This document shows positions 53,071 through 61,301 of a DNA stretch of 64,000 nt, piece by piece. The notes under the pieces are model-generated. The model saw nothing but the letters and a program-made list of their open reading frames with translations. It was not told the origin of the DNA and ran no database searches. Source of the DNA: Methylocella silvestris BL2 (GTDB lineage: Bacteria; Pseudomonadota; Alphaproteobacteria; Rhizobiales; Beijerinckiaceae); the NCBI RefSeq assembly GCF_000021745.1, contig NC_011666.1, positions 1,612,001-1,676,000 on the forward strand. Direction: 5' to 3'. Position numbers and translations under genes: made by a program. Within the stretch, counting starts at the first letter, position 1, and each line of letters opens with the position of its first letter.

Positions 53071-54408
53071 ATGACCCTTCCGCTTCGCCTTGCCGCCCAG
53101 GTTTTCAACACGCCGCTGCTGCTGACGCCGCATGCGGCAGGCCTGCTTGCCTCAAACCTCGCCGCGCGCTTTGCCGGCGAGCCCGCGTCGGCGCCCGAAG
53201 CCGCTGGTTTGCCCGGCCGGCCGCGCCGCGCAGCGGCCGCCGGCAGTTCTGGCTATCAACTCCAGGACGGCCTCGCGCGGATCCCGATCCTCGGCGAACT
53301 CGTTAATCGCGCCGCCTCGCTCGCGGCGGCGGCCGGCTTTACCAGCTATGAAAGCATCGGCGCCCAGCTGCGCGCAGCCGTCGCCGATCCAGGCGTTCGC
53401 GCCATTCTGCTCGAGATCGATTCGCCGGGCGGCGAAGCGTCGGGGGCGATGGAGGCCGGCGCGCTGGTGCGCGAGGCGGCAAACGCAAAACCCGTCGTCG
53501 CCTTCGTCAATGGCCTCGCCGGTTCGGCCGCCTATGCCATCGCCTCGGGCGCATCCAACATCGTCGTGACGCCCTCGAGCTCGCTCGGCTCGATCGGCGT
53601 GGTGCTTTTGCACCTCGACCGCTCGGAAGCGATCGCGCGCGCCGGCCTCAAGCCGACTTTGATCTCGGCGGGAGCCCACAAGACGGATGGCACGAGCCTC
53701 CACGCCTTGGCGCCTGACGCCCGCGCTCGCATTCAGGCCTCGATCGATGAGCTCTATGATCTGTTCGTCAAGACGGTGGCGAGCCATCGCGGCCTGACCG
53801 AGGCGGTCGTGCGCGCGACCGAGGCCGGCCTGTTCATGGGCGCCCGGGCCGTGAGCGTTGGCCTCGCCGATGAGACCGGCGATTTCAAAACCGCGATGGC
53901 CCTCACGACTTCGACCAGGCGCGCCGCCCCGCGCGCGATCGCCGCCCCAGCGAGGGCACCGGCTCCGAAAACTGCAGCGGCAGACCGGGCGCTCGCCGCT
54001 ACAGGCTTGTCGCCGGCAGCTGACGCGCTCCGCGCCGTGCGACTGGCGGAGCGCGCGCGCCTGCAGGCGATCATCACGGGGCCGGAGGCGCAAGGCTGCC
54101 CCGACTTCGCGCGCCACCTCGCTTGCGAGACGGATCTCGACGTCAAGACGGCGTTGGCGCTCATCGCCGTTGCGCCGAAGGCGGTGCCGGGGAGCGGATC
54201 CGCTCGAGGACGGATCGTCGGCCAACGAAGTATCGCGGAAGAGCGCGACCGCCAGGTCGCAGCAGCGAAAGCCGCGAGTTGGGCGCCCATCGTCGATGAG
54301 CCCAATGGCGCGGCCGGCCGTTCAAGTCCCGGATTCGTCGCGCCGCCCACGGCGAACTCGAGCCCGAAGACAGGCGCAAATTCGCCCAGGCCAAATTTCG
54401 TTCGCTAG
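53071..54408 (+). CDS. S49-family phage head maturation protease
   Basis: A 445-residue SppA/lambda-C-type serine protease. The oxyanion/substrate strand (LLEIDSPGGEASG) is near residue 116, the nucleophile is Ser152 (GLAGSAAYAIASGA) and the general base is Lys204 (SAGAHKTDGT). The C-terminal ~170 residues are low-complexity and could include scaffold-like sequence. It would process the portal/capsid, but those genes are absent here. Confidence 0.88.
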   Translation: MTLPLRLAAQVFNTPLLLTPHAAGLLASNLAARFAGEPASAPEAAGLPGRPRRAAAAGSSGYQLQDGLARIPILGELVNRAASLAAAAGFTSYESIGAQLRAAVADPGVRAILLEIDSPGGEASGAMEAGALVREAANAKPVVAFVNGLAGSAAYAIASGASNIVVTPSSSLGSIGVVLLHLDRSEAIARAGLKPTLISAGAHKTDGTSLHALAPDARARIQASIDELYDLFVKTVASHRGLTEAVVRATEAGLFMGARAVSVGLADETGDFKTAMALTTSTRRAAPRAIAAPARAPAPKTAAADRALAATGLSPAADALRAVRLAERARLQAIITGPEAQGCPDFARHLACETDLDVKTALALIAVAPKAVPGSGSARGRIVGQRSIAEERDRQVAAAKAASWAPIVDEPNGAAGRSSPGFVAPPTANSSPKTGANSPRPNFVR

Positions 54409-54598
54409 TCCAGTCAGAGCGCGTAGCGGCTCGCCCTGCCCTCATCGGGGAATGCTCTGAAGCCGACACTCGTGGTCGCCCCCTGGTCGACCAGGTCGGG
54501 GGAGCTCCAGAAGGTCCGCTTTCGAAGCCGAATTTAGAATTAGCTGTCTTCGGGTCAGACTCTGCCCATCGCCGATGTGTGTGACGATGCCTGTGACG
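54409..54598. other. Gap between convergent genes with a 14-bp palindrome
   Basis: The gap between the protease and the HEPN-motif gene holds the perfect palindrome CCTGGTCGACCAGG (54482-54495), followed by GTCGGGG. It may act as a shared terminator stem or be a protein site; there is no T-run. Confidence 0.35.
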
Positions 54599-55762
54599 TC
54601 ATTCCCGTTTTACGCTGAACATTTTCGCTTCGGCGCGTTCGAGATCTTCCTCGCCAGGCAGCTTTGGTATCGCCATCCAATGTGTTGGCTGGCCTGGAAG
54701 TGGTCCGGGCGGTGCGAAGGGATCGGACAGGCCGTGATCTGCGAGATCGAGATCGAGCAGCGGCGGCCTTTCGCCTCCCAGCGCTACGACTAGCAATCCC
54801 GTCATCCCTTTATAGGCCGCCCGCGCGTCCTCTGCGGTCGGGTGCGCGCCGCAATGGTGCAGGTCATTACGAGCCTTACGGGCTGTCGCCAGCGCCTTGA
54901 AACTCTCGAGCGGGATCACGTCCTTTTGGGTGAGCATCTCGATCCGTGCCGAGGCAGTCCAAGTCCGAGTATCGGAAAGTTGGCTGCGCCGCACCTTGCT
55001 CGAATCGGCCGCCACCGTCGGGGTGACGATATGTCGTTCCCATAGAGACGCCACCAGCTGTTCGACCACGATCCACAGATCGGCGAGTGCCGCACCCCAG
55101 TCGAGTCGGGCGAGTCCGGTGGTGCCCTTGAGCAGATATTCGCCTCGCACCAGCGGCACGGTAGATAGCATCCGCAGTCCTGCGCGCATCGCCTGATCTA
55201 AATTGGCATGGGTGACGCGGCGGGGACCAATTAATGCGATGGCCTCTGAGGGGCCCGCCTGGACGCGACGGATTTGATCATGGAAACGATTGGGCGCAGC
55301 AACGCCTGGACGTTGGCTGCGGATATATTTCCAGTCGATGATGGAGCCGAGATCCAAGCCGTCGGGCGTGATCGCCTCGCAATAGATCCCGCCGAGCAGC
55401 AGCGCCGCGAGATAGAGGTTGAACCTCTCGACTGCCGCCTGCGGATTTCGCAGGGCTTCGAGCGGAGGCAGCGCAAGCGCGCCATCACGCCCTACGGCAA
55501 GGTGGTAGGGGGGCTCAAGCCCGACATCAACCCCGCCGACGAGCCGATGAAGCGCGACATAATCCCAGCTGCGGGTGTTCACTTGCTCGATCGTCACCTC
55601 CCACGCTGGTTCGTCCGCTGTCTCGATAATCCGAAACGGGTGGAGATAGGCGATCATGCAAGGGACGCGACGCCTTTGTAGCGCCTCCAGGTCGTCGGCG
55701 TTCTCTTTGATCAATCGGATCGCCTCAGCCCTCGACACGTGAATTTGCTCTCCTTGATGCAT
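54599..55762 (-). CDS. HEPN-motif protein of unknown function
   Basis: A 387-residue soluble protein. The C-terminal region has a long helix with conserved-type acidic residue (ALADLWIVVEQLVASLWERH) and then Arg298-Asn299-x3-His303 (ARNDLHHCG). This is the RNxxxH catalytic motif of HEPN ribonucleases such as ApeA and abortive-infection or toxin proteins. The N-terminal ~200 residues are unrecognised (VNTRSWDYVALHRLVGGVDV). A start at ATG 55762 or at GTG 55738 behind AAGGAG is possible. It is on the strand opposite the late phage genes, like cargo. A defence role is inference. Confidence 0.65.
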   Translation of the reverse strand: MHQGEQIHVSRAEAIRLIKENADDLEALQRRRVPCMIAYLHPFRIIETADEPAWEVTIEQVNTRSWDYVALHRLVGGVDVGLEPPYHLAVGRDGALALPPLEALRNPQAAVERFNLYLAALLLGGIYCEAITPDGLDLGSIIDWKYIRSQRPGVAAPNRFHDQIRRVQAGPSEAIALIGPRRVTHANLDQAMRAGLRMLSTVPLVRGEYLLKGTTGLARLDWGAALADLWIVVEQLVASLWERHIVTPTVAADSSKVRRSQLSDTRTWTASARIEMLTQKDVIPLESFKALATARKARNDLHHCGAHPTAEDARAAYKGMTGLLVVALGGERPPLLDLDLADHGLSDPFAPPGPLPGQPTHWMAIPKLPGEEDLERAEAKMFSVKRE

Positions 55763-56337
55763 TTCAGTCTGGATAGTTCAAAAACCTGGGCCATTCTTGT
55801 TCGATCAGCCGCCGTGCAACCGACTGAACCTTTGCCTGGTTTTAGCGATCGAATTTTGAAGCTGAAATGGCGGCTTTGGGTCGATACCCAGCTGCGCGCT
55901 ACTTCCCTTCCATTGACCGCCGACCGCCGCCGCTCACTCCACACCGGCCATTCTCCTTTCGGCCCTATTGCCCGCAAGACGTTCGACATTATTCCGCCAT
56001 GGGCAAAACTTCACAGCCTGCGCCGCAAGGCCATTGAAACATGGGTCCTTCCCGGAGCCTTCTCCACCGCGCCGCCGCCGCAGTCCGGCATTTCTCCAGT
56101 GGCTCGATTCCAAAACTGATACACGCGCCCGCACGCTTTCAACGCACGGATGCACGAAAGCCGGCTCCAGGCGGCCGCCTCACGTCCCGTCGGCGTGAGG
56201 ATTTCGGTTTTCCGACGCCTGGGCTCCTGCTCCGCTGCTGGTGCCCGAAAAGACCCGGATTTCGCCGCATGCGCCCAGCCCTTTTCCGCCATCCCGCCCT
56301 ATCTGGCGGCCGTTCCCGGCGAGATTTGGACAACTTT

Positions 56338-56408
56338 GGACGGCTCCTGGACGGCTGAGCAGAAAGATAACCGATTGAATTCGCGCCTTTTGGACGGCTT
56401 GGACGGCT
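56338..56408. repeat. GGACGGCT repeats (four copies)
   Basis: Direct copies lie at 56338, 56349, 56392 and 56401, in two close pairs, followed by an imperfect hairpin of CTTCTTT and AAAGAAG (56411-56434). They could be replication or integrase-arm iterons, or a decayed coding repeat. Confidence 0.4.
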
Positions 56409-56617
56409 CCCTTCTTTATCTAACTAAAAAGAAGAGAAAGAGGGGGCAATGTCCAGCGCGCAGCGCTGGAAGCGTGCGGCTCTAGTGAGGAAGGGGAGCG
56501 GGGTCGGGAAACGGGCGGAATTGATCCGACTGCTTACATAGTGCTTACACGGCGGAGAATTTAAAAGACCGGGAGCGCGCACCAAAATAAAAAATCATGT
56601 TATTTCAGTAGGTTAGG

Positions 56618-56642
56618 TGGTGCGCAAGAGGGATTCGAATTC
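56618..56642 (-). repeat. tRNA 3'-end-like sequence, candidate attachment site
   Basis: On the minus strand this reads as a T-arm plus acceptor ending in CCA (GAATTCGAATCCCTC, then TTGCGCACCA). No tRNA body follows upstream; the DNA there is AT-rich. Such isolated tRNA ends are typical attL/attR remnants left by integrases. No integrase gene is visible in the window. Confidence 0.45.
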
Positions 56643-56980
56643 TACACTTAAGTATTTGATATTACATGTAAATATTTCACAGTAAAATATATATACCAAT
56701 AAATATACCAACAATTTTCCAGACTAGGCTTTCGTATATCAGGCGAGCCCGCGAGGGTGCCGTCCGCCTATTCGGTCGCGCTCACCGCTCGCATGAACGC
56801 CAGCGTGCGATGGACCGCACGAGCGTCGCATGATCGTATGAGCAAATTTTATGAATGACGAGAGCGACACGGAAAAAGGGCTTTCTTCAACACGCGCGCA
56901 TGAGTTAACAGCCAACAAGCTAGGGTCATGGGCGCTGGCCAAACTCTTTTTGCCGACTTGTTAGATCGTGGATGGGAGCG

Positions 56981-57499
56981 ATGGAAGAAAAGGAGCTTCA
57001 TAGCTGGAAGGGCGATCTGGAAGATTACGTCGGCGAACTGGTGAAGATCGCGGCGGACGCGGCGCATTGGGAAAAATTCGACGCTTCTGAAAAAAAGGAA
57101 CTTCTCAGTGCTGAAGATAGACTGAAACGCAATTTTCTTGAAATATTGAAAGTTTTCGATGAGGTGCCATTTCGTGAACTTAGAGAGGTCGGATATTCAA
57201 GCCTTTGGAATGCGCTTCACGCTGCTTTCGTGATTGGCAGTTCGGGAACTATTTCAACGCAAGCGTCGACCTATCTGGCCAACAAACAGGCCGCGCTCGC
57301 CCGAAAAAGCCGTAGCGAGAATTCCTATCAAGTCGCACTGCGAGCCGCCGTCGAGGCCGAGAAGACGGATTTGACAGGGCATCATTGGAAAGATGCCGAA
57401 TCCATCGAGGCTGCCGTAAATAGGCGCCTCGCCGGTGCCGGACACAAATCGACCTCCGCTCGCGCAATCTATGAAAAGCTTAAAATGCCACCGTCTTGA
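56981..57499 (+). CDS. Hypothetical protein
   Basis: A 172-residue helical soluble protein. ATG 56981 is favoured because GGGAG lies just upstream; 56972 is the alternative. The N-terminal part is acidic (WKGDLEDYVGELVKIAADAA). The C-terminal part (HHWKDAESIEAAVNRRLAGA) is repeat-free. It begins the genes right of the tRNA-end remnant. No family is recognised. Confidence 0.65.
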   Translation: MEEKELHSWKGDLEDYVGELVKIAADAAHWEKFDASEKKELLSAEDRLKRNFLEILKVFDEVPFRELREVGYSSLWNALHAAFVIGSSGTISTQASTYLANKQAALARKSRSENSYQVALRAAVEAEKTDLTGHHWKDAESIEAAVNRRLAGAGHKSTSARAIYEKLKMPPS

Positions 57500-57605
57500 A
57501 GAGCGTGGTTCGCGCCGCCACGGATCTTGAAGCGCGTGGCGACTGATTGGGACTTGTATGGAAATGTGTGCTTAATGGGGAGCTATCTCAAACAGAGGTG
57601 GCCCT

Positions 57606-57806
57606 ATGTCTAATAAATCTGTAAATATTTCGCTGGAAGACAAAATCGCGCTCCGTATCAATGAAGCTGTCGCGGTCTCCGGTCTCTCAAGATCCACTTT
57701 ATACAAATTATTGGACGCTAAGAAGTTACGTCACGTCAAGGTTGGCGGCCGTCGGTTGATATTGATCCAAGATTTACATTCTCTGTTGAATGGAAGTTCG
57801 ACGTAA
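57606..57806 (+). CDS. Excisionase-family helix-turn-helix protein
   Basis: A 66-residue HTH_17 protein: NEAVAVSGLSRSTLYKLLDA followed by KKLRHVKVGGRRLILIQDL, a complete excisionase/MerR-like fold with its wing. GAGGTGG precedes the ATG. It differs in sequence from the AlpA-like protein at 42972. It fits control or excision of the island around 56.6-58.8 kb. Confidence 0.85.
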   Translation: MSNKSVNISLEDKIALRINEAVAVSGLSRSTLYKLLDAKKLRHVKVGGRRLILIQDLHSLLNGSST

Positions 57807-57920
57807 GAAAGTGAATACCAATACTTTTATCGGATCATGACAGCGCTTTCGGTCGTTTATATTCAAAAAACAACGAAACACGCCGACGTAGCGACTTTAT
57901 AAAGGTGGACCTAATTCCTT

Positions 57921-58721
57921 ATGAGAAAAGAGAATAGAAACGAAATTTTTGGAAATCAAAGCCGAAGAAACATAGGCAAGCGAAATCCTCCAACTCTGCG
58001 TCAGCAAGGAGCCTTGCGTCTCGCTGATTGCTATGCGCTTGCAAACCTGAGAGTTGGCTATGAAATTCCCCGTGAACGGGCGCCTTGGCTTCTCGTCTTG
58101 GCGTCTGCCCTTGGGTGCGGAAGCCCAGGACCCCGCTCGATCGGAAGGGTGTTTACCGATTGGCCCGGGCTCAACATCACTACGTTTCGCCGCGCGATTA
58201 AGAGATGCCATCTTGGTGAAATCGACGACGATGAACTCTGGGCGGTAATGCAACGTCAGCAGAAATTCGTCGAAGAGCGCGGCGTACGACCGATCGGCTA
58301 TCAAAAATGCGCTGATCTACTGCAAGTGACCGAAGCAGAGCGGATATCTGCGAAGTTGAAGACGATGCTGGCGATAGACGTCACGAGCGCCCAACGAGCG
58401 GCGATCCGCGCCAAAAACAAAAAGGAACGAAAGCACACCGACCGAGCTTTGTCCGGCGCCAAACCGCGAGGGCTTTACGAAGCGGAAAGCCTTACCAGGA
58501 CCGCGCCATGGGTTCCGCTTGGAATATCACGATCAACTTGGTATCGGCGCAATAAGCGTGCTGAGACAACTGCGGTTCCAGTCAAAAGAGATCTTCTACC
58601 AGACTGCGCGGCACTTGTCCCAGTGCCCGTAGCGAGTCATCTGTTCAATGTGCAGGAGGTTGTGCAAGGGCGCCAAAATTCGCAACATAAATGTTCGACC
58701 GGCGCTTTCTCCGGCCAATGA
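57921..58721 (+). CDS. Hypothetical mobile-element protein with SRSTWYRR motif
   Basis: A 266-residue basic protein. The middle resembles a DNA-binding or replication-initiation region (ITTFRRAIKRCHLGEIDDDE), and near residue 215 is PWVPLGISRSTWYRRNKRAE, a short HTH often found at the end of unknown proteins on plasmids and islands. It follows the excisionase-like gene. The function is not known; DNA handling is inference. Confidence 0.6.
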   Translation: MRKENRNEIFGNQSRRNIGKRNPPTLRQQGALRLADCYALANLRVGYEIPRERAPWLLVLASALGCGSPGPRSIGRVFTDWPGLNITTFRRAIKRCHLGEIDDDELWAVMQRQQKFVEERGVRPIGYQKCADLLQVTEAERISAKLKTMLAIDVTSAQRAAIRAKNKKERKHTDRALSGAKPRGLYEAESLTRTAPWVPLGISRSTWYRRNKRAETTAVPVKRDLLPDCAALVPVPVASHLFNVQEVVQGRQNSQHKCSTGAFSGQ

Positions 58722-58764
58722 ACACGTCAATCTCGTCGGCCGTTGCTCTTCTCAAGGAGGACAG

Positions 58765-58796
58765 GAACAGGCGCGCGCTCGAGCGCGCGCCTGTTC
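58765..58796. terminator. Perfect 32-bp palindrome, probable terminator
   Basis: A 16-bp self-complementary arm, GAACAGGCGCGCGCTC, is followed directly by its reverse complement, centred on CTCGAG. It lies 44 bp after the stop at 58721 and is followed by TATATTC. A stable stem at a gene end suggests a terminator, but the absent loop and full symmetry could also indicate a protein or resolution site. Confidence 0.55.
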
Positions 58797-59279
58797 TATA
58801 TTCACTCGGCCATCCCAGAACAGATGCTCGTAAATGGTGTGGAAAGTATTAAGGCTTGTTGCTAGTTTCCGCAGGCCTGAGGTTGCCGATCCCCATACGT
58901 ATCTTCTGTTGATTATAGAATTTCTTATTTAAACACTGATCTCGACGTTTCCTTTTTCTTCGAGGCACGGCTAATCCCGCCGCGATCGTTCATCGGCTGC
59001 CGCCTCAATCGGCTTCACCGCCAGGCAGCTGCGGAAAATCCAGGCAGGCGGTCATCCAGCGTCGCAAGGCAACGCGTTTACGAGTCACAATTCGTCCGAT
59101 GACTTTCAATCTTCGGAGATTCGGCCGGGGGCTTGTTACCCGAGAGCGCTTTGCATTTGCATCGGAGGATGTAAACAGTGTCGGTGATTGTGCGAACCGA
59201 TTCTGGGACATAGTTTGCTTTCGACCGAATTTTCCGAGGCGGCGGCATAATTGCGGACGCCCAGTAAGGTATTGAATAA
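58797..59279. other. Intergenic region before the type I restriction operon
   Basis: About 480 bp. The first part is AT-rich (58800-58980), the rest GC-richer with only short minus-strand frames that I do not trust. It probably holds the hsdM promoter, but I cannot define it. Confidence 0.4.
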
Positions 59280-61301
59280 ATGAGAATAGAAAAGACCAGC
59301 AACCTCGGCTCCTTCGTCTGGTCGATTGCGGAAATCCTGCGCGGCGACTTCAAGCAATCCGACTATGGCAAGGTGATCCTGCCATTTATCGTGATGCGAC
59401 GGCTCGATTGCATCCTGGAGGCAACCAAGCCGTACGTTCTGGAGGCCGCGAAAAGCCTGCCCGAAGGCATCGACGATGAAACGCGGGATATGATCCTGTT
59501 CGGGGCCGCCGGCGATAAGATCCGCGTTTATAATACGAGCCGCTTTACCTTTACCAGCCTAAAGGGCCAGGACCCTGGCCAGGTCCACGACAATCTGATC
59601 GATTTCATCACCGGCTTTTCGCCCAACGTCCGCGATATTTTTCTCGACAAATTTCGCTTCACCGAAGCCCTCAAGCGACTAAAGGATGGCGGCATTCTTT
59701 GGCAAGTGTTCGAGCGCTTCTGCGCCATCGACCTGCACCCGAATCACGTCTCGAATATTGAAATGGGCTATTTGTTCGAGGATCTGATCCGCCGGTTTTC
59801 GGAAATCTCGAACGAAACAGCTGGAGAGCATTTCACCCCGCGCGAGGTCATCCGCCTGATTGTCGAGCTGCTGCTCGCCAACGACCATGCGGCGCTGACC
59901 GGCACGGGCATTATCCGCACGGTCTATGATCCAGCGTGCGGCACCGGCGGCATGCTGGCGCTCACCGAAGAGGCGATGACGGCGCTCAACCCGAAAGTCC
60001 GCGTGGAATTGTTCGGTCAGGAGCTAAACGGCGAATCTTTCGGCATTTGCAAATCCGACATGCTGGTGACGGGCCACAACCCGGAGCAGATCGCCTTTGG
60101 CAACACGCTGACTGAGGACGCCCACCTCGGCAAAACCTTCCACTACATGCTGTCCAATCCGCCTTATGGCGTGGACTGGAAAAAATACCAGGACCCAATC
60201 CGCGCGGAGCACGAAACCAAGGGTTTTGATGGCCGCTTCGGCCCCGGCCTGCCGCGCATCTCCGACGGGCAACTGCTGTTCCTGCTGCACATGATCTCGA
60301 AAATGCGCGATGACGAGCAGGGCAGCCGCATCGGCATTGTCATGAACGGCTCGCCGCTTTTCACCGGCGGGGCCGGATCGGGCGAAAGCGAAATCCGTCG
60401 TTGGATGCTGGAAAAAGACTGGGTTGAAGCCATCGTCGCCATGCCAACCGACCTTTTTTATAACACCGGTATCTCGACGTATGTTTGGCTACTCAACAAC
60501 CGCAAACCATCGGCGCGGCGCGGCAAAGTGCAGCTGATTGACGCCAGCTCGGAGCGCTTTTGGAAATCCATGCGCAAGAGCCTGGGCAGCAAGCGCCGGG
60601 AAATTCCCGAGGCAGCCCGCCATGAGATCGTGCGCATTTATGCCGAAATGCTGAACGGCGACGGCCCCTACGGCGAATTTTCGAAAATTGTCGATCGGGA
60701 GGATTTCGGCTATCGAGAAATCCGCATTGAGCGGCCCCTGCGGCTGAACTTTCAGGCCACGCCCAAACGCCTGGCCCGGTTGGCCGAGGAAAAGGCCGTT
60801 CAAAAGCTGGAGATTGGCGAACGGCAAGAGCTACTCGATGCGCTTGCACATAACCTGCCAACGCAGTCCTTCACCAACCGCGACGCCTTCGAAAAGGTGT
60901 TGACAAGGGCTCTGAAGGGGGTCGGGGGCAAGATCGGTGCGCCGCTGAAAAAGGCGATCCTGTCGGCTTTGTCCGAGCGGGATGAGAGCGCCGACATTTG
61001 TCTTGATGCTAACGGCAAGCCGGAATCGGATACCCAGTTGCGCGATCATGAGCTAGTGCCATTGAATGACGACTGGCGTGATTTTGTGGCCCGCGAGGTT
61101 ACACCCTTTGTGCCGGACGCTTGGGTCGATGAGAATTATCGCGATGACCGCGACGGTGAAACCGGCCGTGTCGCCTATGAGATCAATTTCAACCGCTACT
61201 TCTACAAATACGTCCCGCCGCGCCCCCTCGCACAAATCGACTGTGAATTAAAGCAGCTTGAAGCGGAAATAGCCGGACTTTTGAAGGAGGTCGCGGCGTG
61301 A
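59280..61301 (+). CDS. hsdM: Type I restriction-modification methyltransferase subunit
   Basis: A 673-residue N6-adenine methyltransferase. The N-terminal helical HsdM domain begins SNLGSFVWSIAEILRGDFKQ. SAM motif I is DPACGTGGML near residue 220, and the catalytic NPPY is at ~297 (YMLSNPPYGVDW). A C-terminal extension of ~150 residues makes it longer than the EcoKI type. It starts the operon; GTGA overlap with hsdS. Confidence 0.95.
   Translation: MRIEKTSNLGSFVWSIAEILRGDFKQSDYGKVILPFIVMRRLDCILEATKPYVLEAAKSLPEGIDDETRDMILFGAAGDKIRVYNTSRFTFTSLKGQDPGQVHDNLIDFITGFSPNVRDIFLDKFRFTEALKRLKDGGILWQVFERFCAIDLHPNHVSNIEMGYLFEDLIRRFSEISNETAGEHFTPREVIRLIVELLLANDHAALTGTGIIRTVYDPACGTGGMLALTEEAMTALNPKVRVELFGQELNGESFGICKSDMLVTGHNPEQIAFGNTLTEDAHLGKTFHYMLSNPPYGVDWKKYQDPIRAEHETKGFDGRFGPGLPRISDGQLLFLLHMISKMRDDEQGSRIGIVMNGSPLFTGGAGSGESEIRRWMLEKDWVEAIVAMPTDLFYNTGISTYVWLLNNRKPSARRGKVQLIDASSERFWKSMRKSLGSKRREIPEAARHEIVRIYAEMLNGDGPYGEFSKIVDREDFGYREIRIERPLRLNFQATPKRLARLAEEKAVQKLEIGERQELLDALAHNLPTQSFTNRDAFEKVLTRALKGVGGKIGAPLKKAILSALSERDESADICLDANGKPESDTQLRDHELVPLNDDWRDFVAREVTPFVPDAWVDENYRDDRDGETGRVAYEINFNRYFYKYVPPRPLAQIDCELKQLEAEIAGLLKEVAA

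Larger units (their letters stand above)
55763..56980. other. Long region without a credible intact gene
   Basis: About 1.2 kb with only short, overlapping frames lacking domain resemblance. It contains a diverged copy of a segment from about 52130-52200 (at 56045-56110), a GGACGGCT repeat group, a tRNA 3'-end-like sequence (56618-56642) and an AT-rich stretch (56640-56715). It looks like eroded mobile-element DNA. Confidence 0.5.

Noticed and set aside
56618-56720. Complete tRNA gene on the minus strand
   Set aside because: Only T-arm and acceptor end are recognisable; the adjoining DNA is AT-rich and cannot form the anticodon and D arms.
59005-59357. Short minus-strand frames before hsdM
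   Set aside because: They overlap each other and the hsdM start, with no recognisable motif.
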